In this document: positions 47,872 to 59,579 of the stretch, piece after piece | How the letters are laid out: each line of letters begins with the position of its first letter | How positions within the stretch are numbered: the stretch's first letter is position 1 | NCBI RefSeq assembly: GCF_020536995.1 | Contig: NC_068356.1 | Span: 21,700,809-21,764,808 of the forward strand | DNA from: Dreissena polymorpha | Taxonomy: Eukaryota > Mollusca > Bivalvia > Myida > Dreissenidae | DNA: 64,000 nt | Reading direction: 5' to 3' | Program-made: the position numbers and the translations under genes | Notes under the pieces: generated by a model | What the model saw: the letters and a program-made list of their open reading frames with translations, nothing else | Database searches by the model: none | What the model was told of the DNA's origin: nothing

Positions 47872-49510
47872 ACCGGGATATATTTGTTGCCATTGCAACC
47901 AGAATTCTTGACGTAGGAACATAATGAAATGACGTGCATAATCTCCATATTGCCATCTATCCATGTTTCAAGTTTGACAAAATATTAAGAACTCTTAAAG
48001 TTATCGCAGGATCCAGAAGAGTGACTGACTTAAGAGCAATTTGTTTCAAATTCGGTCACACGAGGTCAAACGCTATTTCAATAGGTCAAATACTAGTATA
48101 TGTCAACAGGTCAAATAAAGAACCTGTGAGTACTACAAAAGTTAAATATAATGCACAACTGATGATTTCTTAGCCAAGTTAGAAACTGGTTCGTGTGGAA
48201 TGAGCACAATGGTCGCAAATGGGTTTGGCAGGATTCCTTGTTCGGGAATTTTGAAACCTTGGAAACAGTCTTAACATTACAACTTTAGCAAAATCAGCAT
48301 GATTCTTGTTCAGAACATTTGTTTTTTTGATATCTCCTACGAATTAGATAGCCCTTCCATTCTGTTAGCATCCTGGGCCAGCCAGTTTTCCTGATTTATG
48401 AACTCTCTTAAAGTCGCACATTTGGCCATAATAAAACTAGATCAAAACTTATGTTCTTATGATGGTACCGGTCTGTTGACAAACATACCTCCTGACGGAT
48501 GACAATGTTCCTTATACAATCAAATCTTTTTAACATTTATTTTTCAAAGGTGTTTAGTGTATCAAATTTGTGTAGAATGCAAAAGTTATTAAATGTGTAC
48601 ACTACATAAAAAGTTTAAAATGGATATTCAAGTATATACAAGACAACAACATGCAATCCAATTACCCATTAATATATATTACCGTTATTATAATAATACG
48701 AATGCATATTTGTACATAAGACAATTCCAACAAGGCAGCCCAATAGGCAGCTTTATCCCCACCCAAGATCATTTTGACCTTGAACTGGCATTGTTCCATG
48801 ACTTACAAACATCTTTTGAAATCCATTTTTCATAAACATTATTCAAAGGGTATAGAAGAAGACAGCAAAAGCAGACAACATGAATGCTGCACTGTTGACC
48901 TTTTAGTGTGACCTTGACATTGAGTTGGTACTGTATTATGCCTTCTGTATAGAGTTTCTAAAAAAATAGCCTTGAAGGGAAGTTTCATGAAAACAAATAA
49001 AGACGATATGGAGTTGACACTGATCTGAATATTCTTTCCAGTTATTTCTCTTAACAGAGTTCAAAAATGGTCCTTGTGAACTGAAATAAAATTTCTGCCA
49101 GAAGTGTGTGTGTGGGAGAGGGGTGGACCACCAAGCAAAATTGTAACTAATAAAGGCACAGCAACCAAATGGCCGGGCATTTTGTTGCTGTAATTGTCAG
49201 TGTTTTACTTTGTAAATAATCAAAAGTTTAACAGTTCTTTAAATACTTTCATAAACCCTAAGATTTAAAACGCAAAGTTAAAAGATGTAAATTAATACAA
49301 ATAGCGTAACCTTATGTGTACGCCTGAAAAATGTGTCTATGTAAAAACACACCTGTTTAATCAAAATGTGTGAAATTGCCCATGTTGCATAAACAACCAA
49401 ACATTTATTGCAAAAAAAACACAGCAAATGTCGTTCCAGTATACAAAGCCAAATTTTTGCATTATATAATGCATTCACTACCGAACATGTTTTTGTTTCT
49501 ACGCACAGTA
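47872..49510. other. Intergenic sequence with degenerate GACCTT-type repeat
   Basis: Between 48770 and 49060 are diverged repeat phrases (TTTTGACCTTGAACTGGCA and TGACCTTGACATTGAGTTGG). No gene is recognised. Confidence 0.4.
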
Positions 49511-49611
49511 TTAAAGGGACCGTTTCACACTTTGGTACACTGACAAAATAAAATAAAAATTGTTTCAGATTTGCAAATTTTCGTTGAAGTTATGATATTT
49601 GTAAAGCCTTT

Positions 49612-50515
49612 CTAGATGAAACACTTAATTTTAAGGAGCATATAACGCGTAAATGCAGAACAGCCATGCTTAATTATTTTAAAATCAAAAGCATTCGAAA
49701 ATATTTAACAAGTGAAGCCACAGAGATTCTTGTCTAATCATTAGTTGTTTCACATCTAGATTACTGTAACGTCTTATTGTATGGAGCCGCCCAGTGTGAT
49801 CTTAATAAAATGCAGAGAATTCAAAGTATGTGTGCAAAGCTAGTTCTAAATCGGAAAAAAAAACAAAGTTCCAGTCAAGCATTGTTCGATCTCCATTGGT
49901 TACCGGTAATAACCCGAATAGAGTTCAAATTATTGACCTTTATGTACATTGTTCCCGCGGAAACGCGCCAGCTTATCTTACGGAACTATTAACGCTTCAA
50001 TTTCCGAAGCGGAACCTAAGATCTGCCGACAATAACGTGATGAGCTACACAGTCCCTATAAACAAGACAAACATTCAGCGATAGGGCTTTCCGGACTGCT
50101 GGCCAAAGAATCTGGAACACTATTCCATTAGCGATCAGGCAGTCAGAGACATTGGATTTGTTTAAAAGAAACCTGAAGACATTTTATTTTAGGAAGTTTG
50201 ACACACTGTTTTAATTTGTATAAACTTTTTAATGTGCTCATTTAATGTGTGTTTTAAACCCCACAATCAATGCACTCATTCATTAATTCATTATTTATTA
50301 ATCTACTTATTTATTTTTTTACTTAATTTAAGTAGTGTTTTGTTTTATCTATTTAGTTTGGTTATTTTAAAGTGTTTATCAGATTTTAGTTACTGCCTAT
50401 ACTTATATGGTGTCAGCTTTTTACCTCGTAACTTTTATGAATTTTATGTTATATTTACATGTACAACGCCATTGAATATGCACGCATAAAAATAGGCGTT
50501 TAATCAAATAAATAA
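49612..50515 (+). mobile_element. CR1/Jockey-group LINE, 3' end only
   Basis: Translation over two frames gives the C-terminal region of a CR1-like reverse transcriptase: SHLDYCNVLLYGA, RIQSMCAKLVLNR, LFDLHWLPVITRIEFKLL, RNLRSADNNV, FRTAGQRIWNTIPLAI and LDLFKRNLKTFYF. One in-frame stop lies near 49735 and frame changes follow. The 3' UTR ends AGGCGTTTAATCAAATAAATAAG, as is common for CR1-like tails. The 5' part, including the polymerase core and endonuclease, is absent (5' truncation). Confidence 0.8.
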
Positions 50516-50541
50516 GTTTCAAGTTTATTTGTAAGGAAACA

Positions 50542-51325
50542 GTCAGGGGCGTTCCTGGGGCTATTTCAACTATACGCACGATCGAGCAATGAAGCTGCGA
50601 GTAGGGGTAGGTGCGGGAGGGGGTCTACTTCTCCTGCTGGGGTGGGGGGGATGTCTCCCCCTTTGAACATTTTGGAAAATTCATTCCAGATGGTGCAACG
50701 TTATTCATCTATTTCGTGCTTGAAAAAGACCAAAAAAGGAAATATTTCATTAAACATTGTCAACAGCAAATATACTTTTGACCATAAAAAGTATAAAGTC
50801 AAGATAATTATATTTTCTTCTTACTAAAAATAAATAAAATAAACTAGGAAATGGTTATATTAGGAGAAAAAAAGTAAAGTGAAAGGTTCTAGTGGGGATC
50901 GAACCACTGCCCTTCGGTTCAATAATGTGACAAAATGACGACATGCTAACCGATTGTGCTACAGGGGAAAGTACTTCATAACGGCATTGATTTTTATTAT
51001 AAATACTAAATAGTGGAAAACTATTTTGAATAAATATACCTACACTAATTTGAATGAAAATTAATTTGGACATTCCCTATAATTCTATCATGATTTGAAC
51101 GTGATTATACGTTTGTTTTGAGTTAAGACTGTGTGTTGTTTCGTACCCACTGTTATTTTCTAAAAATTGACGTCTTTTTTGCTTGTTTACATAGTTTTAA
51201 CCCTAAACCCCCTTGGCCCTAACATTTTATTTCATTTTTCAAATTTTACAAGTTTTCATTTTTTTAAGTTTGAAACTGAATTATACGCAAGGGCGTACTG
51301 CCGTATGCCTAAGAACGCCCCTGAC
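50542..51325. mobile_element. Nested TIR element with GTCAGGGGCGTTC ends
   Basis: A perfect 13-bp inverted pair, GTCAGGGGCGTTC and GAACGCCCCTGAC, followed inward by related ATACGC phrases. It encloses a minus-strand tRNA-like sequence. Confidence 0.6.
50885..50975 (-). tRNA. tRNA-like sequence inside the nested element
   Basis: On the minus strand the A-box-like TAGCACAATCGGTTAGCATG and B box GGTTCGATCCC are present, with about 45 bases between. The 3' part reads CCCCACTAGAACC, but the 5' side does not pair with it. SINE-type relic. Confidence 0.5.
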
Positions 51326-51522
51326 AGTAATACTGAACATTTACCATGCTCCCAAAATTCTATTTTAGGCATCTTTTCTGGTTTATAACCATGAAAATTA
51401 TTAAGCGTTGCAGCACGAAACCATTGAATAATTTGGAGATTTCTATTGTTGTCGTTATACTTTGTGACACTACAAGGTTTGCTGACCTAAAGTATTAAAT
51501 ACATGACTCATTGTATGAGCAC

Positions 51523-51592
51523 GACGGATGGCCAAGTGGTCTAAGCATTAGACTTTTACTACAGGGGTCAGTCGTTCCATCCCAGTTGATGG
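51523..51592 (+). tRNA. tRNA-like (Leu/Ser-type) sequence
   Basis: A box TGGCCAAGTGG fits the consensus; the B box GTTCCATCCC is weakened. It is followed by T-rich tracts typical of pol III-derived repeats. Not an intact tRNA. Confidence 0.45.
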
Positions 51593-51709
51593 TTACTTTT
51601 TTTTCTTTCTTTAACTTTTTTTTTATTTTTTTATTGGAGCTTTTTAGATCCAATGTTCACATTTTATCAATATCATCATATGCCAAAATTTGTGAAAAGG
51701 TCCCTTTAA

Positions 51710-52301
51710 AGAATGAACTAGAGCTCTTCACAAATGTATGATTTGCAGCGAAATATTGGATTTTATTTATTATCCATAAGAATAAACAGATAGGCGATCG
51801 TTCAAACACAAACATTTGTGTCATAATATTTACCACTATAACATTATTTGGAATAAATCTTTCTTTGATGTGTGGGTCAATTGACCAAGATTTGTGAAGA
51901 TGATACTGAAACTTGATGAATTAAGAGCAGACATTTTTTAGAATTTAATGTCCATCACTCAGAATTGAATATGGCCATCTACCTGATTATCAGGCATTGA
52001 GATATAATGCACATAAACATTATTACCTAGTTTCATAATAATCTGATGTCAACATTTTGAAATAGAGAGAAGGAAAAATTGTCCTGCATGCCAACAGCCC
52101 ACTGATTATGTCCACAAAACAAGTCTCCCGTTTTATAAAGACAATAACAGCTAACATCTTAACAATTATAAAAAGTTCATCATAAATTCTGTAGCATAGA
52201 GAACAATTCATATAGAAAATATAGGCGCAAAGTCAGAGGTCATAGCACAGTCTGTTGTGATCATTTGATGGTCAGATATTTGATGAGATGTTGAATGTCC
52301 A
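51710..52301. other. Sequence 3' of the unnamed minus-strand gene
   Basis: Contains degenerate repeat phrases (TTTGTGAAGATGATACTGAA) but no exon that I can support. Confidence 0.35.
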
Positions 52302-52355
52302 TCATGCACGCTCAAACATTCTGGCATCCAGCAACGAGCTTACATGAAGACATGC
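52302..52355 (-). CDS. Unnamed gene: possible last exon
   Basis: Acceptor ATGTATGTTGCAG before 52355, then an 18-codon frame ACLHVSSLLDARMFERA and a stop. Its phase agrees with the exon at 53414-53493. It is short and its weight rests on the acceptor, so it is tentative. Confidence 0.35.
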   Translation of the reverse strand, partial: ACLHVSSLLDARMFERA

Positions 52356-52557
52356 CTGCAACATACATGAAAACTTGTTCAATTGAATCAAAGTTTCGTT
52401 TAAAATGAAATATGAAGGAGAACAGAGGCGGAGGTATAAGATATAATTGAATGTTCAATGATAATGTGAAATATCTCAAAATTGTATTTTTCAATTATAA
52501 TTATGAAATATTTGTTTAACAAATCAAGAAGTAAGATTCATTTACTAAGCAGGACAT

Positions 52558-53080
52558 AAATTCTAACTATCCTTTTACCTCAGTAATTCTAACAATCCCT
52601 TTACCTCAGCAATGGAAACTATCCATTTACCTCAGTAATTCTAACAATCCCTTTACCTCAGAAATGAAAACTATCCATTTACCTCAGTAATTCTAACAAT
52701 CCCTTTACCTCAGCAATGGAAACTATCCATTTACCTCAGTAATTCTAACTATCCATAAACCTCAGCATTTCTAAACACCCTTTACCTCAGTAATTCAAAA
52801 TATCCCTTATCCCTACACCTTAGCAATTCTAAATGTCTATTCACCTCAGCAATTCTAAATGTCTATTTACCTCAGCTATTCTAAATTTTCATTTACCTCA
52901 GCAATTCTAAACGTCCATTTACCTCAGCAATTCTTTCCTCAGCAATTGTTAATGTCCATTTACCTCAGCAATTCTATATTTCAATTTATCTCAGCAATTC
53001 TAACTATCCATTTACCTCAGCAATTCTACATATCCCTTTACCTCAGAAATTCTTAAAATCCCTTTACCTCGGGAAGGCAA
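52558..53080 (+). repeat. ~26-bp minisatellite, about 20 units
   Basis: The unit CTCAGCAATTCTAAATGTCC plus ATTTAC recurs with substitutions and small length changes. It is intronic if the exon at 52302-52355 is real. Units touch one another with no unique spacers, so it is not a CRISPR-like array. Confidence 0.85.
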
Positions 53081-53413
53081 ACTAAAACAAGATTAAGTTG
53101 GAAAATGTCTTTGTTTTTGGTGAGTTGGCATTTTATAAATGAAGGGGAGATATTTCATTAGTTGTTGTGAACATTGTTTTAAAGCTCTATTGTTTACATG
53201 TCATGTGATGAGATATGAATTCTCACACCTTACATTTTATTATATTGTATTTATAAATTGAAAGATAAATTACTAAAAGAGACATAAAGTACGATTTTTT
53301 TCTATTGATATATTCTTATTTTTATTTGTTAATGTATTTCACTGCTTATAATAAACTAAATAGTTTAATAAGTTCAAAATGAAATAATTTCACATATTTT
53401 CCAGGTCACATAC

Positions 53414-53493
53414 TATATCTTGGGGTTGCTGGAAGTTTGTCAGAATGGCATCCTCGTCCTCCATCTCAACATGAAACTTGTTGATAACGTTCC
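53414..53493 (-). CDS. Unnamed gene: exon e
   Basis: Acceptor TTCTATTTCAG and a strong donor ATA|GTATGT. It encodes NVINKFHVEMEDEDAILTNF and QQPQDI. It joins in frame with the exon at 53994-54060 (one base then two bases, making Gly). Family unknown; the acidic, helical style suggests a cytosolic protein. Confidence 0.6.
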
Positions 53494-53993
53494 CTGAAAT
53501 AGAAGCGCTAGTTTTGAAAGCAATACATAGCACATACTACTGTCAATGATAACAATTGCTCTTGTTTTGTGTTCAACTGTGTTATTCAGCTTCAAAAATG
53601 ATCTGAAGATTAAAAAGTAATCTACAACAAATGTTAAAAGAATATCAATATAAGACAAATCAGAATTCTTGAAGCCAAGATTATAAATGACATAATTGTA
53701 GGGATTCTTTTTCATAACCTATATGATATTAAAAGAAATGATACATTTCCAGAAAAAAATATCATAAACAAGCAATAATTTATTTTTAAATTTGACAGTG
53801 CTTTTCCATTAAAATCATTAAAATGTTTGTTAAATGTACTAATAGGATGCACATATACATATACACACTGCAAACGTAACAAAATGAGGGGAAACATTTT
53901 TTGATTGCAATATCATTCACATGGCTATACAGTCACTAACATTTAGAAATACCCACCACAATAATTGTTTCTGCCAACAGAATATTAAAGTAC

Positions 53994-54060
53994 CTTGTGT
54001 TTGTTGTTGGTTGTGAAGCTCTATCATTTGGTTATCATTCACCTTGGTTACTATTGCAAC
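53994..54060 (-). CDS. Unnamed gene: exon d
   Basis: Acceptor CATGTCTTACAG and donor CAAG|GTACTT. It encodes VAIVTKVNDNQMIELHNQQQ and TQ. It starts at phase 0, matching the end of the exon at 54267. Confidence 0.6.
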
Positions 54061-54266
54061 CTGTAAGACATGGATGCAGCACATAAAGAAACTCTGTCTA
54101 AATCAACATACAGGAACTATAGAATACATTAATAAAACTCAAAGTTACATAAAGGGATCTGTAGTATTTGTGATAAGCATACAACACGCATGCATAATGA
54201 GGGTAATATCCGACTTGGACTGAACGAGGATTTCTTCTTTAATTTAAATATTGGCCTCATTTTTAC

Positions 54267-54364
54267 CTCGCATAACACAGTATTAAACAGTGCCGGAATA
54301 CTGAGTATCATTGGGACAATTTGTCTAGTCAGGTTTCCCATGAAAATTGGGCGATAAATGTGAT
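54267..54364 (-). CDS. Unnamed gene: exon c
   Basis: Donor GAG|GTAAAA; acceptor less certain (TTAAAAAG before 54364). It encodes RPIFMGNLTRQIVPMILSIP and ALFNTVLCE, a helical, HEAT- or armadillo-like stretch. Exons c, d and e keep one frame across two introns, which is the main evidence for a real gene. I could not match it to a named family. Confidence 0.55.
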
Positions 54365-54679
54365 CTTTTTAAGAATTTATACGATTCAAGTATTGACAAC
54401 GGATGACTGACAAAAGGCATGAAAGCTAACCATGAGCTGACAGAGCAAAACAATAATTTAAAGAAGCTGTTTCATTCTATGAAACATTATACAATAAAAA
54501 TGTCAAACAAATAAATACAATATAAAAGCTTATTTAGGTAATATTAATATACCAAAATGGAATTAAGTTCAATCTGACTCAATAGAAGGGCTGCTTAATA
54601 TTGAAGAAGTATCCATAACACTTAAAACTAGAAATGGCGTGGCAGAGGCCAATGCGTATCCCCACGCCACATGTTTGAC

Positions 54680-55240
54680 CCAGGGGGCGCCCCAGGGTTG
54701 ATAATGGGACCATGCATAGTTAAGATTGACCGTATTGTCATAAGATATGTTCAGTATCAATTTGAAGTAAGTCGGTGTAGAAATGAAGAATTTATAGTAA
54801 AAGGCAATTTCGGGTGGGCGTGGTCTATGTGGGTGAGGGCGCCCCAGGGTTGGTAATGGGGCCATGCATAATTAAGATTGAACGTATTGTCATAAGAGAT
54901 GTTCAGTATCAATTTGAAGTAATTCAGTGTAGAAATGAAGAAGTTATAGTAAAAGGCAATTTTGGGTGGGCGTGGTCTATGTGGGTGGGGGTGCCCCTGG
55001 ATTGGTAATGGGGCCATACATAGTTGAGATTGACCCTATTGTCATAAGAGATGTTCAGTATCAATTTGAAGTAAATCGGTGAAGAAATTGTAGAAGTTAT
55101 AGTAAAAGGCAATTTTGGGTGGGTGTGGGCGGGGCGCCTCAGGGTTGGTAATGGGGCCATGCATAGTTGAGATTGACTGCATTGTCATAAGAGATTTACA
55201 GTACCAATTTGAAGTGAATGGGTGTAGAAATGAAGAAGTT
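54680..55240 (+). repeat. Four tandem ~155-bp units, intronic
   Basis: Each unit contains GGCGCCCCAGGGTTG, TAATGGGGCCATGCATAGTT, GTCATAAGAGATGTTCAGTA, TCAATTTGAAGT and GGGTGGGCGTGG. The three long minus-strand frames in this array are copies of one chance frame. Confidence 0.8.
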
Positions 55241-55255
55241 AATGTAAAATAACAT

Positions 55256-55653
55256 AAAACAAGAGTGCCAAACTGTCACAAGATACACCCGTTTTAAGGC
55301 TTTGGACAACTTGATAACTTTACCATGACCCATATTTGAACTTGACCTACACATCATCTAGACACAACTTATGACCAAAGTTGATGAAGATCTGATGAAA
55401 ACTACTTCAATTAGAGAGCGGACACCATGTTTAATGCTTGAAATGCACTAAGTGACCCTGCGACCTAGTTATTGACCCGACATGACCCATATTCAAACTT
55501 GACCTAATTATTGTCTAGATACAACTTCTGACCAAGTTTGGTGAAGATCGGATAAAAACTATTTTAATAAGAGAGTGGAAACTGCTGTGGACGCCGCCCG
55601 CCCGCCATCAAGGTTAAACTGTAATACGTCACGTTTTTTTAAAACGGGCGTAC
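55256..55653 (+). mobile_element. Pearl-like element, family D, about two units
   Basis: Head ACAAGAGTGCCAAACTGTCA with ATACACCCGTTTTAAG; tail AATACGTCACG then AAAACGGGCGTA. The first unit is partly deleted compared with 39354-40225. Confidence 0.75.
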
Positions 55654-55674
55654 AAAAATGAGTGAAAATCTCTG

Positions 55675-55893
55675 ACCTGGCCCCACCCCAATCCACATAA
55701 CTTTTGACCAAGGCGTAAGATCAAAATTCAAAATAGTGCAGGGTCACACATATGCTCATAGCTACCATGTGAGTAAGTTTAAAGGTTCTAGTGCTTATAG
55801 TGTAGGAGGAGATAGTGGCCAGGACGGACAGACAGACGGACAGCGGAGATAACCACAATATCCCCACGCTTTTCAAAAAGCGTGGGGATAAAT
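55675..55893 (+). mobile_element. Short repeat with ACGG-type tail and hairpin end
   Basis: GACGGACAGACAGACGGACAG is followed by AATATCCCCACGCTTTTC and AAAAAGCGTGGGGAT, a perfect hairpin of ATCCCCACGCTTTT. It looks like the 3' end of another pearl-like family. Confidence 0.6.
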
Positions 55894-56029
55894 ATGAAAC
55901 ATGATAAAAGTCCAGGTTCTGTTGAATTCACTGCTGAATTCTTTGAGGTATTGTGGAATAAGTTAGGCCACTTCATAGTGAAAAGTCTCAATTAGGCTTT
56001 TGTTAAAAAATCTTTGCTCATAAAACAAA

Positions 56030-57576
56030 AACATGGCATGATAACTTGTATTCCCCTCAAAAAAACAAGCCCAAAGAGGTTATCTGAAAAACTTACAACC
56101 ATTTTAATTTCCAAACAGGCTTCATTAAAGATCGATTTATGGGTGAAAACAGTAGATTACTTCACGATATCTTAACATATGCTGAATATATTAATTTACC
56201 TGGATTACTTATGACAAACGATTTTAAAAAATCATTTGATACTTAGTCTTTACAGTTTATAGAAACAATTTTTACTCTTTTTTTTTTCGGACTAATGTTT
56301 CAAAAATGGATATCTATGTTCTCAAATGATTCCATGGCTTCCATACAAAAAATGGATTCTTGTAACATACTTTCTGCATAGAGGGGATGTTGTCAAGGAG
56401 CCCCAATAAGCGCTAACATTTTTATTAATTGTGAAGAAATTCTTGCCATTTAATAAGAATACACAAAGAGGGATAACTATAAATGACATAGAATATAAAA
56501 TATCCCAGTATGCTGATGATACATCTTTAGTTCTTTACAGATCAAAATCATCTCTTAATTGTACTTTGATATGCTTCATGAATTTTTAAGATACTCTGAA
56601 CTTACCTCTTAACATTCCATGAAAACACTTAAGTTATTTAATTTGGAAAGGCTATACGAAATATAGTTCCAGATCAATAAAAACTAAATACAATCTGACA
56701 TGGGGAGCAACTAACTTTAAAGTTCTTGGGATAATGTTTAATAATATTTAAGACAACATGGTAATGAAAAAAATTGAAAACAAAATCCAAAATATTACAA
56801 GTTCAATAACTCATTGGAATCACAGAAATATTACTCCTCTTGAAAAGATATCAAAATAAATGTTTCTACCTTTACTTACTCATTTATTTGTATCACTACC
56901 AGCATCAACAATAGACACCATGAAAACAATAGTACTTTTATGGCTTCATGTATTAAATGTATGCCAAGAAAATATAAATATTTTTTTTTTTTTTGATGTT
57001 TTGAAAAACTAAAGTGAAAAGCTGCCAATAATAAATTGTGATGATACTCTGGATATGCCTCTATTTAATAATTATAATTTTAAATAAACAATAGCTATAT
57101 CTATATTAAATGTGTATATGAAAGAGGTATTTTTTGTCAGAGAAAATATGGTAGAAATATGCTAACATGTTAAAACATATGTAAATTTCCTACTGTACAA
57201 GGATTTATTGAAGACCTGCAAAATTTTGACAAAAAAAAATCAAGGACCTATATTACCAACTTAAATTACAGAATTAGTAACATGTCCACAAGAAGACAAA
57301 CATATGCAAAATGTAACTTGTATTTTGTAATATTGCCTGGAAAAAAGAACATGCACTTGTATTCAATCTTACTGAGGAAATATACATCAGATGGCTCTTG
57401 TGCAGACAGTCCACAGAATATTGGAAATAAATCCCTTATATTCAAAATGCAAATAATCTATGTACATTTTGTAACATTGAATTTGAAAATACAATGCATT
57501 TGTTTTGGTACTGTCAATTTACCCAAAAAATTCTTAAATTTGTTGCTGAGATTTTTTATAGAAGTAAACCAAAAAT
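56030..57576 (+). mobile_element. Degenerate L1/Tx1-like LINE (reverse transcriptase region)
   Basis: Frames spelling GFIKDRFMGENSRLLHDILT, then INLPGLLMTNDFKKSFDT, RGCCQGAPISANIFI and ISQYADDTSLVLY (the YADD catalytic motif at about 56510) show a non-LTR reverse transcriptase. The segment with LGIMFNN and HWNHRNITPLEKI follows, and at about 57450-57530 a Cys/His end module CTFC...MHLFWYC. Many stops and frame changes are present, with deletions and a T-rich insertion near 56980. Both ends are cut. It lies in an intron of the unnamed gene, in the opposite direction. Confidence 0.75.
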
Positions 57577-57750
57577 GTGCAGCTCCATGAGATACACATG
57601 CATGCCAAATATCAAGTTGCTATTTGAAGCGACATGAAGTTATGAGCATTTTTCGAAACCTAAACGCAAAACCTAAACATAAAACCTAAACGCAAAGTTT
57701 GATGGAAAGACGGACGGTCCGATCACTATATGCCCTCCTTCGGGGGCATA
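57577..57750 (+). mobile_element. Family A-like fragment with CCCTCCTTCGGGGG hairpin tail
   Basis: Starts AAATGTGCAGCTCCATGAGA (shared with 6431-6720 and 23475-23740), continues with AACGCAAAACCTAAAC repeats and GACGGACGG, and ends with the hairpin GCCCTCCTTCGGGGGC. Confidence 0.65.
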
Positions 57751-57814
57751 AACATCCATTCAAAGTATGGACTTGTAAATAGTTTGAAGCACGCTTTTGA
57801 AATAAACAAAAATA

Positions 57815-59117
57815 CAACAAGGGCTGTTTGTAAAGCATGCATGCCCCCCATATGGGCTGTCAGTTGTAGTGGCAGCCATTGTGTGAATACGTTTTTTGTC
57901 ACTGTGACCTTGACCTTTGACCTTGTGACCTGAAAATCAATAGGGGTCATCTGCCAGTCATGATCAATGTACCTATCAAGTTTCATGATCCTAGGCATAA
58001 GCTTTCTTGAGTTATCATCTGGAGACCATTTTACTGTGTCGAGTCACCGTGACCTTGACCTTTGACCTAGTGACCTGAAAATCAAAAGGGGTCATCTGCG
58101 AGTCATGATCAATGTACCTATGAAGTTTCATGATCCTAGGCGTAAGCTTTCTTGAATTATCATCCGTAAATCATTTTACTGTGTCAAGTCACCATGACCT
58201 TGACCTTTGACCTAGTGACCTGAAAATTGATAGGGGTCATCTGCGAGTCATGATCAATGTATCTATGAAGTTTCATGATCCTAGGCATAAGCGTTCTTGA
58301 GTTATCATCCAGAAACCATTTTACTCTTTCGAGTCACCGTGACTTTGACCTTTGACCTAGTGACCTGAAAATCAATAGGAGTCATCTGCGAGTCATGATC
58401 AATGTACCAATGAAGTTTCATGATCCTAGGCGTAAGCGTTCTTGAGTTATCATCCAGAAACCATTTTTCTTGTTCGAGTCACCATGACCTTGACTTTTGA
58501 CCTAGTGACCTGAAAATCTATAGGTGTCATCTGAGAGTCATGATCAAATTACCTATGAAGTTTCATCATCCTAGGCGTACGTGTTCTTGAGTTATCATAA
58601 AGAACCCATTTTACTGGTTCGAGTCACTGTGACCTTGACCTTTGACCTAGTGACCTGAAAATCAATAGGGGTCATCTGCAAGTCATGATCCATGTACCTT
58701 TGAAGTTTCATGATTCTAGGCGTAAGCGTTCTTGAGTTATCATCCGGAAACCATTTTTCTGTGTCAAGTCACCGTGACCTTGACCTTTGACCTAGTGACC
58801 TGAAAATCAATAGGGGTCATCTGCAGGTCATGATCAATGAACCTATGAAGTTTCATGATCCTGGGCGTTAGCTTTCTTGAGTTATCATCCGGAAACCATT
58901 TTACTGGTTCTAGTCACCGTGACCTTGACCTTTGACCTAGTGACCTGAAAATCAATAAGGGTCATCTGCAATCATGATCAATGTACCTATGAAGTTTCAT
59001 GATCCTAGGCGTAAGTGTTCTTGAGTTATCATCCGGAAACCATTCGGTGGACAGACCAACGGACCGACCGACATGTGCAAAGCAATATACCACCTCTTCT
59101 TCGAAGGGGGGCATAAT
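57815..59117 (+). mobile_element. Pearl-like element, family C, eight units
   Basis: The most complete copy: head CAACAAGGGCTGTTTGTAAA with ATGCCCCCC; eight units of about 146 bp (near 57900, 58045, 58190, 58335, 58480, 58625, 58770 and 58915); tail GGACCGACCGACATG and hairpin TCTTCTTCGAAGGGGGGCAT. Each unit has the cluster GACCTTGACCTTTGACC then TAGTGACC. It partly abuts the candidate exon at 59149. Confidence 0.85.
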
Positions 59118-59148
59118 TAAATCAGATGAAGAATAAGGAATCTGGTAC

Positions 59149-59215
59149 CTTGTTAAAATATTTACTAACATCTCAATCTGGTCCCTTGTTAAAATATTTA
59201 CTAACATCTCATATA
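59149..59215 (-). CDS. Unnamed gene: candidate exon b
   Basis: Acceptor AGTAATGTCAG before 59215 and donor AACAAG|GTACCA. It encodes YEMLVNILTRDQI followed by EMLVNILTR, produced by a 36-bp direct duplication. The duplicated helix may be a real protein feature or a recent slip. Its phase does not directly fit exon c, so an unseen exon would lie between. Confidence 0.4.
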
Positions 59216-59579
59216 CTGACATTACTAACAATAACATAGAATACAAATAATGTTTATCACATAAGTTTTTTGTAAACACTGCGTATACATTTTTTTATAT
59301 CATGCAATTCAGCACTTACTACTTATATATGAAATACTTTGTTTATGAAATTCTTAATATTATATAAAAAAAGTTGTATGTATGTAAATGTCTATGTATG
59401 TATGTAATTTTCAACGTATGTATGTTATATTCTACAGAAAAAAATAAAAGTTTGCACTGGAAAAAACAAAACAAAAACATCAGCTGCAAAGAAAATACTT
59501 ACCTTGAAACCTACATAAGCATATACAGTCAATTAAAAAGTCTTACTGGATACGCATATGCATGTAATATATATATATC

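Larger units (their letters stand above)
49511..51709. mobile_element. TTAA-flanked TIR element carrying nested insertions
   Basis: TTAAAGGGACCGTTTCACA at the left is inverted at the right as TGTGAAAAGGTCCCTTTAA. The outer TTAA on both sides could be a piggyBac-type target duplication. It holds a LINE 3' end, a smaller TIR element and two tRNA-like sequences. No transposase frame is visible. Confidence 0.6.

Noticed and set aside
19173-51592. Functional tRNA genes at 19173, 50885 and 51523
   Set aside because: A and B boxes are present but the acceptor arms do not pair and the sequences sit in repeat contexts.
52558-53080. CRISPR-like array
   Set aside because: Units abut with no unique spacers, vary in sequence, and lie in a eukaryotic intron-like region; it is a minisatellite.
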